Origin: Lithodes maja
Lineage: Eukaryota > Arthropoda > Malacostraca > Decapoda > Lithodidae
Reading direction: 5' to 3'
DNA length: 64,000 nucleotides
Assembly: GCA_037953745.1 (NCBI GenBank)
Contig: JBAKBP010001427.1
Location: forward strand, 1 to 64,000
This document shows positions 1 to 11,004 of the stretch, piece by piece. The notes below the pieces were generated by a model. The model did not search any database and was not told the DNA's origin. It saw only the letters and a program-made list of their open reading frames with translations. Within the stretch, counting starts at the first letter, position 1; each line of letters opens with the position of its first letter. The position numbers and the translations under genes are program-made.

Positions 1-806
1 GTGCAAGGCTCAGTTTAATTCCCTACCGTATAAATCCTGCTCGACAGCCTGTGGTGCAAGCAGAGCTGGATTACGTGTTGACGAAGGGTCTGAGGGATAA
101 GGAATGTCGTGAGTGGTCGTTGCCTGTAACTTTGCAACCTGTGTTAAGTGGCAAGATCAGTGAGTGTGTTGATTGCAAGAGTGTGTGTGCATTATCCCTG
201 ACAGACGCCTATACCTTATCGAGAGTTGACGACACCATAGACCACCTCGGGGCTGCATCGCCTATCACGAAGGTAGAACTAGTGAAAGGTTATTGGCAGG
301 CCCCGTTGCCAGAAAGAGCGAAGAGAAATGCCAGTCTTGTGATGAACTGGGCAGTTTATCAGTGCCAGGTGTTGTTTTGCTGCCGGGACACAAGTTGGAT
401 GTGTGGCATGCTAAGGGCACTGATAATGTTTTGGCTCATTGTTTGTCACGGGAGGGTTTGTTTGCAGGAGAACCCTCACCGTTCAGTCAGTGTGTGTTGA
501 GAGTGGAGTAAAATAGGCTTGCCCCTGTAAGTGCAGCCTCCAAAAACAAATTAAAAAAAAGCAAAAAACCTTATAAAAACTCTTTATTTTTATAACGTGT
601 AGAATTTTGTATAAGATGTTGTAGCAGTATCTAAGTTGAATGTTTTCGCTTATTGTCGCTAAGTTAGTTGAACTTGCTCGGTGGAGTGCAACAGTCTTTA
701 TTTTTTTTTATATATAGTGCCTTGTGTCGCAACAGTGTGTGGTACTATGAGAAGCTTTTTGTTAGATATGAAGAACTTAGTCAAGTGTCTTATATCTTGG
801 GGGAGG
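1..806 (+). mobile_element. Gypsy-like element 0: 3' end of internal region
   Basis: Bases 1-510 match 17880-18390 of element 1 at about 97% by eye, colinearly from the first base. The reading frame from 51 encodes the start of a Ty3/Gypsy reverse transcriptase (YVLTKGL, DAYTLSRVDD, ITKVELVKGYWQAPL). Near 375 it passes without the RT core into the end of RNase H, seen in another frame (HKLDVWHAKGTDN, CLSREG). The RT catalytic core is therefore deleted at the same junction as in element 1. From 510 to 806 the sequence is non-coding and diverges from element 1. It ends in a purine-rich tract (about 797-806) just before the LTR. The rest of the element lies left of the window. Confidence 0.85.
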
Positions 807-2704
807 TGTGACGCTCCTGCATAGTAGCCACATGCGGGCATGCGCGAGGGTCGGCTGCCCAGCCGTTTAGAAACCGGCTGGCGGCAGCCGGCCGGCCGGC
901 TTTTCCTTAGTATATATCCTACGACAATGTAACTAATGTCTGGGATATTCTTATGTTGTTTCACAGTTTGAAGCTGCCCTTATTCTTAACCAACGCATCT
1001 TAGTATATTTTATTCTCGATAGTTGATTGTTTCATTATTATATATAAGATGTAAGTCTAGTGAGAGTAGGAGGAGATGAGTGGGAGAGAGAGACCGGCTG
1101 GGGGACGTTGCTTCGCGCGGGCGCGGAGAGACTAGCTTGGGACGAGCCTGATTGTTGCCAATTAATCGCAACGTTAGGCTTAGTTTCGACTCACGCAAGG
1201 GGTAGACGATTTTGACCCGGCAACGGTGTTGAGTGTTGCCAAGCATGGGATGTATTTCGCATGCCTAGGGTGGGGTCCAGACAGATTCAAGACTCAGAGC
1301 TCACCTCACTGTCGTACCCTTCGGACCCCCTTGATATCTATCCCTCTCAACCCCACTTAGAAACTTTCTCTCTTACTTTGTATACCTTCTTTCCACTACT
1401 TCACCAGTCTATTTAATTACCCCATCCCCTTGATAGACCTTATATCTATCATTGTATTAACGACGAGCTCTCAGATAACTAGATAGGATTTTGGGCCTTA
1501 TGCAGAGATGTAATTGTTAATGAGACCTAGGAAGCTTTTTTGTTGTCTCATATTTGGTGGTTTCATGCTTGCTAGTGTGTTCTTGTGGCAGGTGAGCAGG
1601 GGCTAGACCGGAGGGGAGTTTTTTTTGCGATCCTTTAAGTAAAGTCTGCTGGTGCGAGTCCTGTGGACCTGCACGACTTTACTAGGATGCCCGTGGGAGT
1701 CTGGGGGCATTTTCTTGTCTGTGTGCCTGTGTGTCTAGTGTTGTATTGTTTGAGGGCCCTTGCCTAGTCCACTCAGCACTGCGCTAGCACGTCTTGCGTT
1801 TGTTTTAGGGTCGCCAGGAGAGAGTCAGATCCTTGGGATCTGAGTCTCTCAAGAGAGACTTTCAATTAGAGTAATTTGGCGCACAGACTTGCGAACGTCC
1901 CTAGGCTAGAGCAGGTGGCTCAGCCCGGGTATCCGAAGCCTATATCCTTCCGGCTAGACCTCTGCCGCCTGGCAGATTAACAGCTAGCGGTTTATTATAT
2001 CTGTATGCTTGTTATTGTGCCACAGTTTACCGTCTTTGTGAACATTGTGAGTCAGGGTGTGGCTTAGAGACTCTGTCCGAGCATGCTTGCCTGACTAAGA
2101 GTGAGAAGCACACCTGTATGTGGTTATGTTGCGAGTTGCTGCCTTTATTTAATTATACCTATGCCATTATACACTGTATGGCCTATCACTAGTATTTATT
2201 CCTGCTTATGAGTTAAGAGTTCTCTAAATCCGTAACTTACTTTCTTTGCTAAGCATCAGATCCTACAGTAGCCCCTTGCAGTTTAGAAACCTGCATCTTG
2301 TCTACCTGTACGATGTTTTGAGGACTGTTTGCTTTCACCTTCTTTCACGCAGGGGTGATTAGTTGTATTAATTAACGTAACGTTAAATGTACTTTCTTCT
2401 AGTTTGTTATTAAATTGTTTCTGCAATTTAATTCCGTTTTCTATCTTTTCCTTGAAGCTTTAAGTCAACTTAATTGTGTGATCTTTTATATAGCCTGCTT
2501 GACTATCAGCAGTCTATAGTGCGTGCACCCTGTAACCGAGTCATAGGATACCTTGTTGTCCAGGCAGGACTCTTGACGGTTTAGGGTGGTTTGTTGCCTG
2601 GGTATATAGATAAGGGTGGGATCTAGCGTTTTCCGTTGTTGCTTGTTGCCGCATACCTAGTCCAATAGAAAGAGCCCAGTGTTTATATATCCCAGGACGT
2701 AACA
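807..2704 (+). repeat. 3' LTR of Gypsy-like element 0
   Basis: It begins TGTGACGC directly after a polypurine tract and ends CGTAACA, the same terminal motifs as the LTRs at 12033-13839 and 61126-62832. Internal patches are shared with those LTRs, for example the GGTCGCCAGGAGAGA stretch near 1811 and the CTAGTCCAAT motif near 2658, but most of the 1.9 kb is diverged, so this is a related but distinct LTR subfamily. The right boundary abuts the decayed gene at 2705. The target duplication cannot be checked because the 5' LTR is outside the window. Confidence 0.85.
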
Positions 2705-3745
2705 ATCCTCAACGACCAGCGTTGTGGTGCAATGATGGGATCGTTCAACAGTTGCCTTAACGATATCAACGTCTGCATCCCCTGGTGACTGAATGACATG
2801 GCATCCCCTTTTAGTTAGTGCTGTGCTGATGAGAGCAATCATGTCTACCTTGTTTTTGTCACGAGACAAAAAGTCCTCCTTTTTGCCTGAAAACTCTGTT
2901 TCTGCAGTGAAACTAACAATAGGGTGCAGGTTTTTTCCTCGTCTCTGATGTGTGTTGTCTTTTATGGAGGGACCTTCACCATAGCCATTGAACACCACTG
3001 TCGCTTGTCCGTAATGTCTCACAGTGAAGTCTGCATAAGACTCAGCTATTGCATTATATGATTCGCCTTTCTTCCACGGTAAACGATGGAGCAAAGAGCC
3101 ACCATCAAGCACGTAACAATCTGTTTTAGGAATGGAGTTCATCACACCTCTTCAAGGGAAAGATCTCCTGACCTTGACACCACAAGGAAACGCTGGAACA
3201 GTAGGGCAGGATCAATGGTACGATCAGGAGCAATCTTCACAGCAGAGATATTCCCAAGGGTTTGGGCTCTGTTTTTCCGCTTGAATTTGTAAGTAAATGC
3301 CGACTTTCCGATTATATCTTCAATGATCTTGTTCCCAACCGATTCAAAGTCATGTACATTCACATCTGGCCCAGCCACTATCCCGTTGACAATGTTTCTC
3401 AGAGTAGGATCAGATGTGAAGGGTGAGCAGGCTGCAAGCTTTATCCGAATTTTCTCGAGATCAGATGCATCTCTTTTGATGCGCGCCTCAGTTGAGTCTT
3501 TGTGTTGCGGACTTGTAGTATAGGTTAGGTTTGTGAAATCCTGCATCGCACTGTTGTACTCGGATGTTACAGGTGCAGATAAGGTCCAAAGGTTTCGCAT
3601 GTCCTCAGTCATCCCACTGCCGCGAGTTAGACCACCAGTGCTCTTTAGAGACCTCATCAACGTTTGTTCAATGACAAGATCACTACTAAGCCCTGCCCAG
3701 CACTGATTGCTCCTACGAACAACGTGAAAACCATCAAGGAACTTT
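2705..3745 (-). pseudogene. Decayed copy of an uncharacterised family related to the 754-aa protein
   Basis: Read on the minus strand, 3745 to about 3142 gives one frame (HVVRRSNQCWAGLSSDLVIE, LMRSLKSTGGLTRG, SEYNSAMQDFTN, LRNIVNGIVAGPD, DRTIDPALLFQRFLVVS). A shift of one base at about 3144 then leads into a second frame (CYVLDGGSLLHRLPW, TVVFNGYGEGPSIKD, SPGDADVDIVKATVE). From memory of the family, these are consecutive central segments of a large protein found in many animal genomes. The second segment resembles PIN/FEN1-like nuclease regions because of its spaced acidic residues. The gene is cut by LTR 0 just after a VVED motif. No known function; the family assignment is by remembered motif order, without a search. 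Confidence 0.65.
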
Positions 3746-3763
3746 CATTTTTAATGGTCTTAA

Positions 3764-4424
3764 CCCAGTGAGACCCAGCGTCGCACGTGATGCGTCGGCA
3801 GTGTTTGATCACCAACTCCCAGCGACGCATCACGTGCGTCCGACATATTAAAATCAGTTACGTGGCTCGTAAGCTAGGAAATGGCGGGAGAATAGGAGGG
3901 GGAGGTACCGTAGTGTGTGTGGGAGCCGGGCCGGTAGGTGTGAGCGGGCCAAGACAGCCGCGCGGCTGGTGGTGGTGGGCTTAGTGGGGATACTTTACAC
4001 CCTTAGTTCACCGCCACTTTGAACCTTCATTACTCCGGTCGTATGGGAGCTAGAGGCTTGAGAGTTATGTGAGACACTCCTTAGGATGTATGCCGTACAA
4101 TGCCATACTCAGTTTTTACTCTAGTGCTCCCGGGCTGGTGGTCATGCGGGGGGAGACGAACTTTCGACCCCCCCCCGACCCCCAAATGACCAAGGTGAGT
4201 TTTTTTTATTTTTGTCTTCATTTCTCACCATTCTCTTCCATTTTGGCTCAACACATTTTTTTGAGGGCCCCCCCCCCCCCCAAAAAAAAAAACCTGAGGT
4301 GATTTTTTTTTTTTTTTTTTTCATTTCTCATCCTTGTCTTCCATTTTAGCAAACAAAAATAAGAAGCGAAAATGGCTTGGGACTGGGGTGAACAAAATAT
4401 TATAACTAGCCGGGGTTCAACGGG
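3764..4424. mobile_element. Candidate TTAA-flanked MITE with internal hairpin
   Basis: TTAA sits at 3760-3763 followed by CCCAGTGAG, and CGGG precedes TTAA at 4425-4428. This matches the TTAA CCC...GGG TTAA arrangement of the other MITEs here. Inside, 3779-3798 and 3820-3843 form an inverted repeat around CACGTG. A poly(C), poly(A) and poly(T) stretch at 4178-4320 includes a short imperfect duplication. No second copy is seen in the window, so the borders rest only on TTAA and the CCC/GGG ends. Confidence 0.4.
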
Positions 4425-4760
4425 TTAATGTGTTCCTTGCCCCCAAAAACCTGGGGATAGACATCAAGATCATCAAATTTGAGTCAATAGTTATGGACTT
4501 GCGGTCATTTGGAGGTGTTGGCGGCCATTTTTGACGCCATATTGGATTTTTGTGTTACATAATAGGCCAACATCAATTGTTATGATCTTAATGTGTTCTT
4601 TGCCCCAAAAAACCTAGGGATAGACACCAAGATCATCAAATTTGAGTTGATAGTTACATAGTTATGATCATTAAGAGGTTTCGGCGGCCATCTTGGACGC
4701 CATCTTGAAAAAACACTTTTCCGGGGGTCCTACTTTGGTAAACTTTTAGTATGTTAAAAA
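4425..4760 (+). repeat. Two-unit tandem duplication (~165 bp)
   Basis: Two diverged direct copies start at about 4425 and 4590. Both carry TAATGTGTTC, then AAGATCATCAAATTTGAGT, then a GGCGGCCAT...GACGCCAT motif. No coding potential is seen. Confidence 0.6.
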
Positions 4761-5114
4761 GTACACTAAAACCTACCAGAATCAGTTGTAGCAATTTTTT
4801 GGGGGTTAAACTGTATTTTGACCTGACTATAGAGTTGTATCTCTACCTTATCTCTACCGTATCTCTTCCGCACGACTTGATATTAAGACTCTAGCGATGC
4901 CGATACAGTGGACAAACGTATGCTACGAAGACGAAGAAGATAGGAAGGGTCGTGCGAAGGGTACACGGCTAGTCCATGGAAAAGATACGACCCAAAAGAC
5001 TACGATACAACTCAGAAGAATCGTATCGACGCCGTATCGACGCCGTGAGACGTGCAACCGATGGGCTCTCAAGGTACAAAAGGGGCGTGCCTGAGCACCA
5101 ATCACACAAGTCTC
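4761..5114. other. Non-coding interval with no recognised element
   Basis: Short open frames on both strands show no known domain. A small direct repeat of CGTATCGACGC occurs near 5025-5043. Confidence 0.4.
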
Positions 5115-5380
5115 CAACTATTTATTTAAGAATAGATATATTTTATTTTAGATTATACTTACATATAATATTCAATTATATATTATACCCTCATTCCTTT
5201 TTTTTAGTATATCTTTTAAAATATTTGTTTTCATAACCTGTTTATTTTATTATATATATAGTTTATTATAGATTATACCTATACTGTATATATTGTTGAA
5301 TTATATATGATACCCTCATTCCTTTTTTTAGTACATCTTTTAATATATTGGTTTTCATAACCTATTTATTTTATTATACA

Positions 5381-5420
<40 letters not shown>

Positions 5421-5890
5421 TATTATAGATTATACCTATACTGTACATATTGTTCAATTATATATTATACCCTCATTCTTTTATTTTAGTATATCTTCAT
5501 TGTATTATATATAATTTATTTAGTATTTTATTAATTATATATTGGTCAGTTTATATAGTATACCTACAGTATATTCGTGTTTATTTTATTTTGTCTTTAT
5601 TTTGTATTTATTTATTATTTACTTATGTAGTATATATTAGTTATTTATCATTGTATTAATTATACTGTATATTGGTCAGTGTTTATAGTATACCTTCATT
5701 TGTGTTTATTTTATTGTCTTTATTTTTTATTTATTACTTATTATTTACTTATTATGTATTTAATTGTATTTCATACCTATATAATATATTGTTCACTCGT
5801 ATATTATACCTTCAATCAAGTTTTCCACCATGTCTGACTTTCATTTTTATTCTATTTATAGTTATCAATCTACGCAAATAAAAAACGATA
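5115..5890. repeat. AT-rich tandem repeat tract
   Basis: About three diverged copies of a roughly 170 bp AT-rich unit (GTTTATTATAGATTATACC, then TACCCTCATTC, then TTTTAGTA) are followed by degenerate continuation to about 5880. An (AT)n run lies at 5386-5417. Open frames here are low-complexity Y/I/F-rich artefacts. Confidence 0.7.
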
Positions 5891-5942
5891 TGTAATTGTG
5901 TATGGGAAAAATGGAACCCATTATTACTCTTTCTTACATTTG

Positions 5943-6107
5943 TATTTATTTATTAGTGTACAGTGTACATTAACTCTCACTAGATTTATTTATTAGTGTA
6001 CAGTGTACATTAACTCTCACTAGATTTATTTATTAGTGTACAGTGTACATTCACTCTCACTAGATTTATTTATTAGTGTACAGTGTACATTAACTCTCAC
6101 TAGATTT
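5943..6107. repeat. 40 bp tandem repeat, four copies
   Basis: The unit contains TTATTAGTGTACAGTGTACA followed by TTAACTCTCACTAGA and repeats four times with a strict 40 bp period and one visible substitution (T to C at the third copy). The inner GTGTACAGTGTAC part is nearly palindromic. There are no unique spacers, so it is not a CRISPR array. Confidence 0.85.
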
Positions 6108-6169
6108 CCTCGTCTTCGTGGTGCGGTGTTTATAATTATTGATGAGGTTTGGTGGGCTGGGGACGACAA

Positions 6170-6231
6170 TAAGTCTTTGATACGGACCATGCGTCTTTGA
6201 TACGGACCATACGTCTTTAATACGGACCAGA
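6170..6231. repeat. 20 bp tandem repeat, three copies
   Basis: Three near-identical units of TCTTTGATACGGACCAT type lie head to tail. Surrounding sequence to about 6510 has more moderate base composition than the AT tract but no recognised domain; the 66-codon frame at 6306-6506 is not recognised. Confidence 0.7.
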
Positions 6232-6506
6232 CTCAGACAGTTGCTGGGGGATTCCCGCAAACTTTTGAACAGCTCAAAATCACATATCGACACCCGATAC
6301 ATCACTTGGACCGTGAGAGTCACCCACGGCTAATTCCCGATATCCACGATTATGTTGCCGATTCACCGTATCAGGATGAAATTTCGACTCTGGAACTCGC
6401 CTGGAGGGGCTTTCGTGTCAGTGTGCAACGACCTTTAGTAACACACTACACTATCACGCCCCAGCCCTACAGGGACCACACTCTGCCTGCCAGTGCCAGG
6501 CAGTAG

Positions 6507-7210
6507 CAGACAGAATTCTCCCTGGGCGGGTCGTTCATTTCATAACGTTGGGTAAATACAGTGACGCATACATTAATTATCGATATTGAAACATAATTTA
6601 AGTGTGTGTTAATACTTGTGGTTTAAGACTTTTCCAAATATATTATTTTCTTTACAGAGATAACAGATTACAGGAAATATATCTCAGGTCTTAGTTACAG
6701 GTACTTTACATAGGGTTTCTACAGTAACTTCACAAACCTTACAGTTAGAGTTAACCCTGTAAAAGTTAACTGCTATCAGAACTCTATTTTCTTGGTAAAT
6801 AAATAAGAAAACCAAAGGTGTTTTCCTAAAAGAAACCTCTACCTTTAATTTCCTAATTCACATGTTTACAGCCATCGCCGAACCTACAAACATTACAAGG
6901 AAATAAAAAGGAGGTAAGCAGCAGAAATAGACAACCTGATACAGCCCAAATACATACCTTTATCTCCATGATCCGATATGCTTCTCGAATATGGCAGAGA
7001 TATCTTGTTATTTTGTTTCACACCGAGTGGGAGAACTGTTGACATACGATAAACGACTTAAGAACACGGGATATGTGCTGTTCCAGAGAGTGAAACAAAA
7101 CATAGAGAAAGGGAGCTCTGGAATATTATGAGAAATTGGAACTCGAAACATGCTTTTGAGGCCATGAAATTGAACAACATAACTGTGCCAAGTATGTGCT
7201 AAGCGACAGA
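6507..7210. other. Interval without recognised features
   Basis: Non-repetitive within the window, moderately AT-rich, with no long open frame or tRNA-like sequence. It could be unique intergenic or intronic DNA. Confidence 0.4.
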
Positions 7211-7528
7211 CTAATAAGAATACAGTAAAGTTGAACAGTCAAGTGTTGTCAACATACGAGCATATACCAGAAACCTTCTTCTCCTTCCTTCATCACTAAA
7301 TGTAGGTGGAACATCCAGTGATGTAATTTCCTGTAAAAGATATGTATTGGTATCCATGCTAGGGTTTAATGCGTTGGTCAGCTCCGACAAAAGGATAGCA
7401 CGTTTCTTGTCAACTGATGATATATACGCAGAATTACTAAAATATGTAAGGCAATGTAATATATGCCTGGTTGTTGCTAAAGTACACAAACAAATATGCC
7501 GTTCTCCGTTTCCAGAAAGCCAGTTCAA
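7211..7528 (-). CDS. Unrecognised 105-codon open frame (doubtful)
   Basis: An ATG-started frame of 105 codons with mixed composition, not low complexity, with a C-terminal FSDEGRRRRFLVYARMLT stretch. No domain, signal peptide or membrane segment is evident, and no second copy exists in the window. It may be a chance frame, an exon fragment or a decayed transposon piece. Confidence 0.15.
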   Translation of the reverse strand: MNWLSGNGERHICLCTLATTRHILHCLTYFSNSAYISSVDKKRAILLSELTNALNPSMDTNTYLLQEITSLDVPPTFSDEGRRRRFLVYARMLTTLDCSTLLYSY

Positions 7529-7914
7529 AAAGAATAATCACCGATTTGTGATTATATTGTCTTGTGGATTTATATTATAGACGTTCACATAATTCTTAAT
7601 TAAACACAGATCAATTTAAGAGCCAATATGACAGGTCAAATAAAGTAAGATACAAATACGGTGTGGTAGTTAAAGGCACAACAGATAAGACATTGTTGAT
7701 ACCGGCACGATTAAACCAGACTTAGTAAATTATGCGTACATTAACCCTATCTGCTCCGATGTCTTGAGGGTTATTATGATATTTTGCTTAGTTAGTATAG
7801 CGGATTATATTTGTGTTTGACATTTTAAAACACTGTATTTTAGTGTGTCTCAAATGCTAACAAAAAAGCTTCTTAGGCTTCCATTAAACCAAGAAATGCC
7901 CACCCAAACCCTGT
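7529..7914. other. Interval without recognised features
   Basis: AT-rich sequence with no open frame or repeat copy that I can recognise. Confidence 0.35.
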
Positions 7915-7918
7915 TTAA

Positions 7919-8480
7919 CCTCTGAAGTGCTGACGTATTTGAGGTTTTTCGTCACTAAAATATTCATTGTACCATTAATAGCATTAATAATTATCCATAT
8001 GCGCCTATTATGGGTTGATTATAAAGGTATTAACCTGAAACAACAATAAAACGAGTGAAAACAGTGTTTGGATGGTCAAAATCGGAGATATAGCCCGCGA
8101 GTTGTATAATGTATGGGTGAGGCAAGCTACCTTCCCGCCAATTTTCCCCAAGGCCACTGCGACACAGTCGATCGATACTCTCTCTCTCTCTCTTGCACTC
8201 GATGGCCATCAGTGATGACAACACCCTGCTTGCAACTCGCTAATGTTAGCACGAAAATATACCTCAGAATAAGGGAATAATAGGGAAAATAGGTGATAAC
8301 TGAGGAATAGGAGGAAAGTGGGGAAGGAGGGGAGGTAGAGGACTGAGATTTTGCATGGCCCAGGGGCCAAACAAAAATAAAAAAATAAAAAAATAAAAAT
8401 AAAAAAAATATGTTTTTTTCGATGTAAAAAGTTGATTTTTAGTTTTACTTACTCCAGAGAGTCTTCCCGCAGCTCCCGGG
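7919..8480 (-). mobile_element. TTAA MITE family F3, copy 1
   Basis: 562 bp flanked by TTAA at 7915-7918 and 8481-8484. It is homologous, in opposite orientation, to 58530-59150. Shared landmarks are a (CT)n/(GA)n stretch next to CGATCGATAC, an A/T-rich run near 8375-8425, and the end CCCGGGAGCTGCGGGAAGAC (read on the minus strand). The 64-codon frame present in both copies follows from the homology and is not evidence of a protein. Confidence 0.75.
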
Positions 8481-8484
8481 TTAA

Positions 8485-9394
8485 GGAGATTTGTGTATTT
8501 TTAGATGGAAAAATGTCCCGACCCAGTGCTAATTGCATTAATGGTATTATAGAGTAGTAAAGTAGAATAATAGTAAACTAAATATTGAGACTTGACCTAC
8601 CCCTTAGTTTGTTAATTTTTGCATTTCTCGTTTATGTATTTGAATGAGCTTATATACCATAAAACACAGGCGCCCTTGTCTAAATATAAATCTTGCCAAC
8701 TGTACTATTGAACCAGACATAGTAAATTAGCCTTATTCTAACAACTTATAAATTGCTAACTAATGAATTAGGAGAGCAGGCTGACTTTGGCAGTTTAATA
8801 CTTCGCATCTAAACCTACACAAGAATATACCTCTCACTCTGTTCTCCTCCTCTCATCCAGCCCTCATCCTACCATCCCCCTCACTGCTCGATTTGGTATT
8901 ATTTCAATCCTTGCTAAAGATAACTAGTGTACGTTTGACCTGGCAAGTAGGGAAGAAAAGGACAGGAGTGCCGTTGGATGACATAAAGTATTAGAGTTTT
9001 AAATATTTGTAATGCACAGCGCGGCTGGATTATTTGTAGACGTCCTTGTGTGTGATATTCACTTGCTTGTTCGTCAAGGGGAATCCACGCAATGCATGCG
9101 AACTAAGCTCATTATTATCGCGCCTCCTTAACTGGGAATGTATTGCGTGAAATGCATGTTAAGTGTTTATGTATCGTTGGAATGGCTGTGGATGTGTGTG
9201 TAGTCTGTATTTTAGCCAATTGGCGACATCTGGAAACGAAGGCTTAGGGTTAATCTGTACGGTACCATTCTCACTACGGTACCAGTCTCACCCGAAGTCT
9301 TAGGTTGACCAGTAGCTTAGGTTGACCAGTACGATACCCATCTCACCTTGTAACCAATCACCAACCCCAGATGGGACATCACAACTTCGTCCAC
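8485..9394. other. Interval without recognised features
   Basis: No long open frame. A short direct duplication of TAGGTTGACCAGTA occurs near 9301-9330. Otherwise nothing is recognised. Confidence 0.35.
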
Positions 9395-9521
9395 TTATAC
9401 CAGGTTCCTATTTATACTGCTAGGTGAACAGAGGCTACACCATTAGGAGACTTGCCCAAATGTCTCTTCCCCGCCCGGGTCTCGAACCCGGGACCTTCTG
9501 GTTGTGAGCCAGACGCGCTAT

Positions 9522-9524
<3 letters not shown>
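9395..9524 (-). mobile_element. tRNA-derived SINE fragment
   Basis: On the minus strand, 9519-9460 reads like the anticodon and T arms of a tRNA: stem TCTGG/CCAGA around a CTCACAA loop, then the B-box GGGTTCGAGACCC. The D arm and A box are missing, replaced by the adjacent (TG)n tract. The downstream body (GTTCACCTAGCAGT near 9425) is SINE-like. The loop would give anticodon CAC (valine-type), but with no 5' half it is not a functional tRNA gene. Confidence 0.6.

Positions 9525-9573
<49 letters not shown>
9525..9573. repeat. (TG)n(AG)n compound microsatellite
   Basis: A run of TG dinucleotides is followed immediately by AG dinucleotides at the border of the SINE fragment. Confidence 0.9.
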
Positions 9574-10205
9574 CCATTAATGCTATGGTTTTGAATATGC
9601 ACTTGTGTATGTTTACATATTATGCATTTTGAGGCTTCGATATTTGTGCGTACTATACAGTATCCTTCAAACCCCACTGTATATATTGTATGAATATACT
9701 CTGGCGCACATACCCCATTGTTGGGGGTGGCCGACTCGAAACAGAGCCCGAGCAGAGAGAACATTCAAGGGTTCCAATTTTCAGGGTCCGGGACCACTTC
9801 CGCGCTCCCTCGTCCCTTTCTCTGTCGATGAATAGAATAATTTTACAAGGGGAGAAGGATTCCTAACCCCATGCCCCCAATCGGAAATGTAGGACAGTAA
9901 ACGAGACAGAAAAAAATGGCTAAGGTTGGGTAGAGGATGCCAAACCTTACTCTGGATAGGACCAGTCAACATCCACTACGTTAATATATACAAAATAATT
10001 ACGCGGTTGCATGCGTACACTTATATAACATGTGTTTATGTTTGCAGGGCCAGTGAGGTTATGCTTTACAGTATCTATGAGAGGTAGTGAACCAATAAAC
10101 CTTTTGTATGCAAGAAGGCTTGTGTGTGTTTGCAGGAAAACAAAACCTTTGGTAAAAGTTTATGCAATTGTTATAAGGTTGAGCGGTACTTGAAAAGTAG
10201 ACAGA
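9574..10205. other. Interval without recognised features
   Basis: No domain or repeat is recognised. Short frames on either strand have no homologue in the window. Confidence 0.35.
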
Positions 10206-10341
10206 ATGGATAAAAACATCATCTGAGGAAGAGTACTTTATTGACAACGTTTCGCAGATAGCTTCATCAGGTCACCTGATGTAGCTATCTGCGAAACGTT
10301 GTCAATAAAGTGCTCTTCCTCAGATGGTGTTTTTTATCCAT
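10206..10341. repeat. Long near-perfect hairpin
   Basis: Left arm 10206-10272 and right arm 10274-10340 are reverse complements with only a few mismatches, around a single-base centre within CATCAGGTCACCTGATG. The arms include GACAACGTTTCGCAGATAGC. The RNA of either strand would fold into a stem of about 67 bp. It could be two head-to-head copies of a repeat end or a foldback element. Confidence 0.8.
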
Positions 10342-10961
10342 AGTTAAAAGGTCTGTGTTGTACCCTAGATGGTTAGAGTACCAGTTTGAATTAGACTCAC
10401 CTTGGTATACAATTTCAGACAACCCCAAAACATTTTATTAACATGTCAGCAGTGATAAACACTGTTTTTTTTTTTGTATTGTGGTTTACCATCATAATGT
10501 AAAATTGAGTAACTCCATTATTACATTTAAGGCAGCAAAATGCTTTGATACACATTATGTTCTGATTGTGTTACACGACTTTTGAGGATGGATGATTTTT
10601 ATCCATCTTCAAAATTGATGTCACAGATGTTATGATTGTTCATGAGCATATCAGATCGACATATTACAGTACAGTTGCCTGGACACAATACAGCCTCAAC
10701 TCTTTGTTTCAATTAACCAATATCAATGAATAGTAAATTGTTTTGGCGGTAAATATATTATGTTACCTAATTTTGGCAACATTAATTCACATAGATGAAA
10801 TTATAAATTTAGTTTTAAACTGTGAAAGCAATTATGTCTCCACAGTAAGAACATATATTACTTCACGTAAAGATCAAGCCACCTTGCAGTTTGTGGCGGC
10901 TATAATATGTCGCTCAGCATATCCGAATGTGTGGCTCTCTCTTCCCTTCCTCCCCTGCCAG
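10342..10961. other. Interval without recognised features
   Basis: AT-rich with no recognised repeat. The end (10936-10961) is a strong polypyrimidine tract leading to CAG. Confidence 0.35.
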
Positions 10962-11004
10962 GCTACCGTCATTGTCGTAAAGTTGACCAGGGTCTTCAAC
11001 AAGG
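10962..11004 (+). other. Candidate 43 nt exon between strong splice-like signals
   Basis: A pyrimidine tract (about 10936-10957) ends in TGCCAG, and 43 bases later AAGG is followed by GTGAGT, a near-consensus donor. The enclosed bases are open in a frame reading ATVIVVKLTRVFNK. No neighbouring exon is recognised and no product can be assigned. Signals like this also occur by chance, so this is a lead only. Confidence 0.2.

Noticed and set aside
4142..4324. Frames with poly-Lys, poly-Gly or poly-Pro
   Set aside because: Translation of homopolymer tracts.
5943..6107. Regular 40 bp repeats resembling a CRISPR array
   Set aside because: Contiguous units without spacers in an obviously eukaryotic sequence.
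8030..8224. 64-codon frame conserved at 58812-59006
   Set aside because: Part of MITE family F3; similarity extends beyond the frame into non-coding sequence with no codon-position bias that I can see.
9460..9519. Functional valine tRNA gene on the minus strand
   Set aside because: The D arm and acceptor 5' half are missing, replaced by a dinucleotide repeat.
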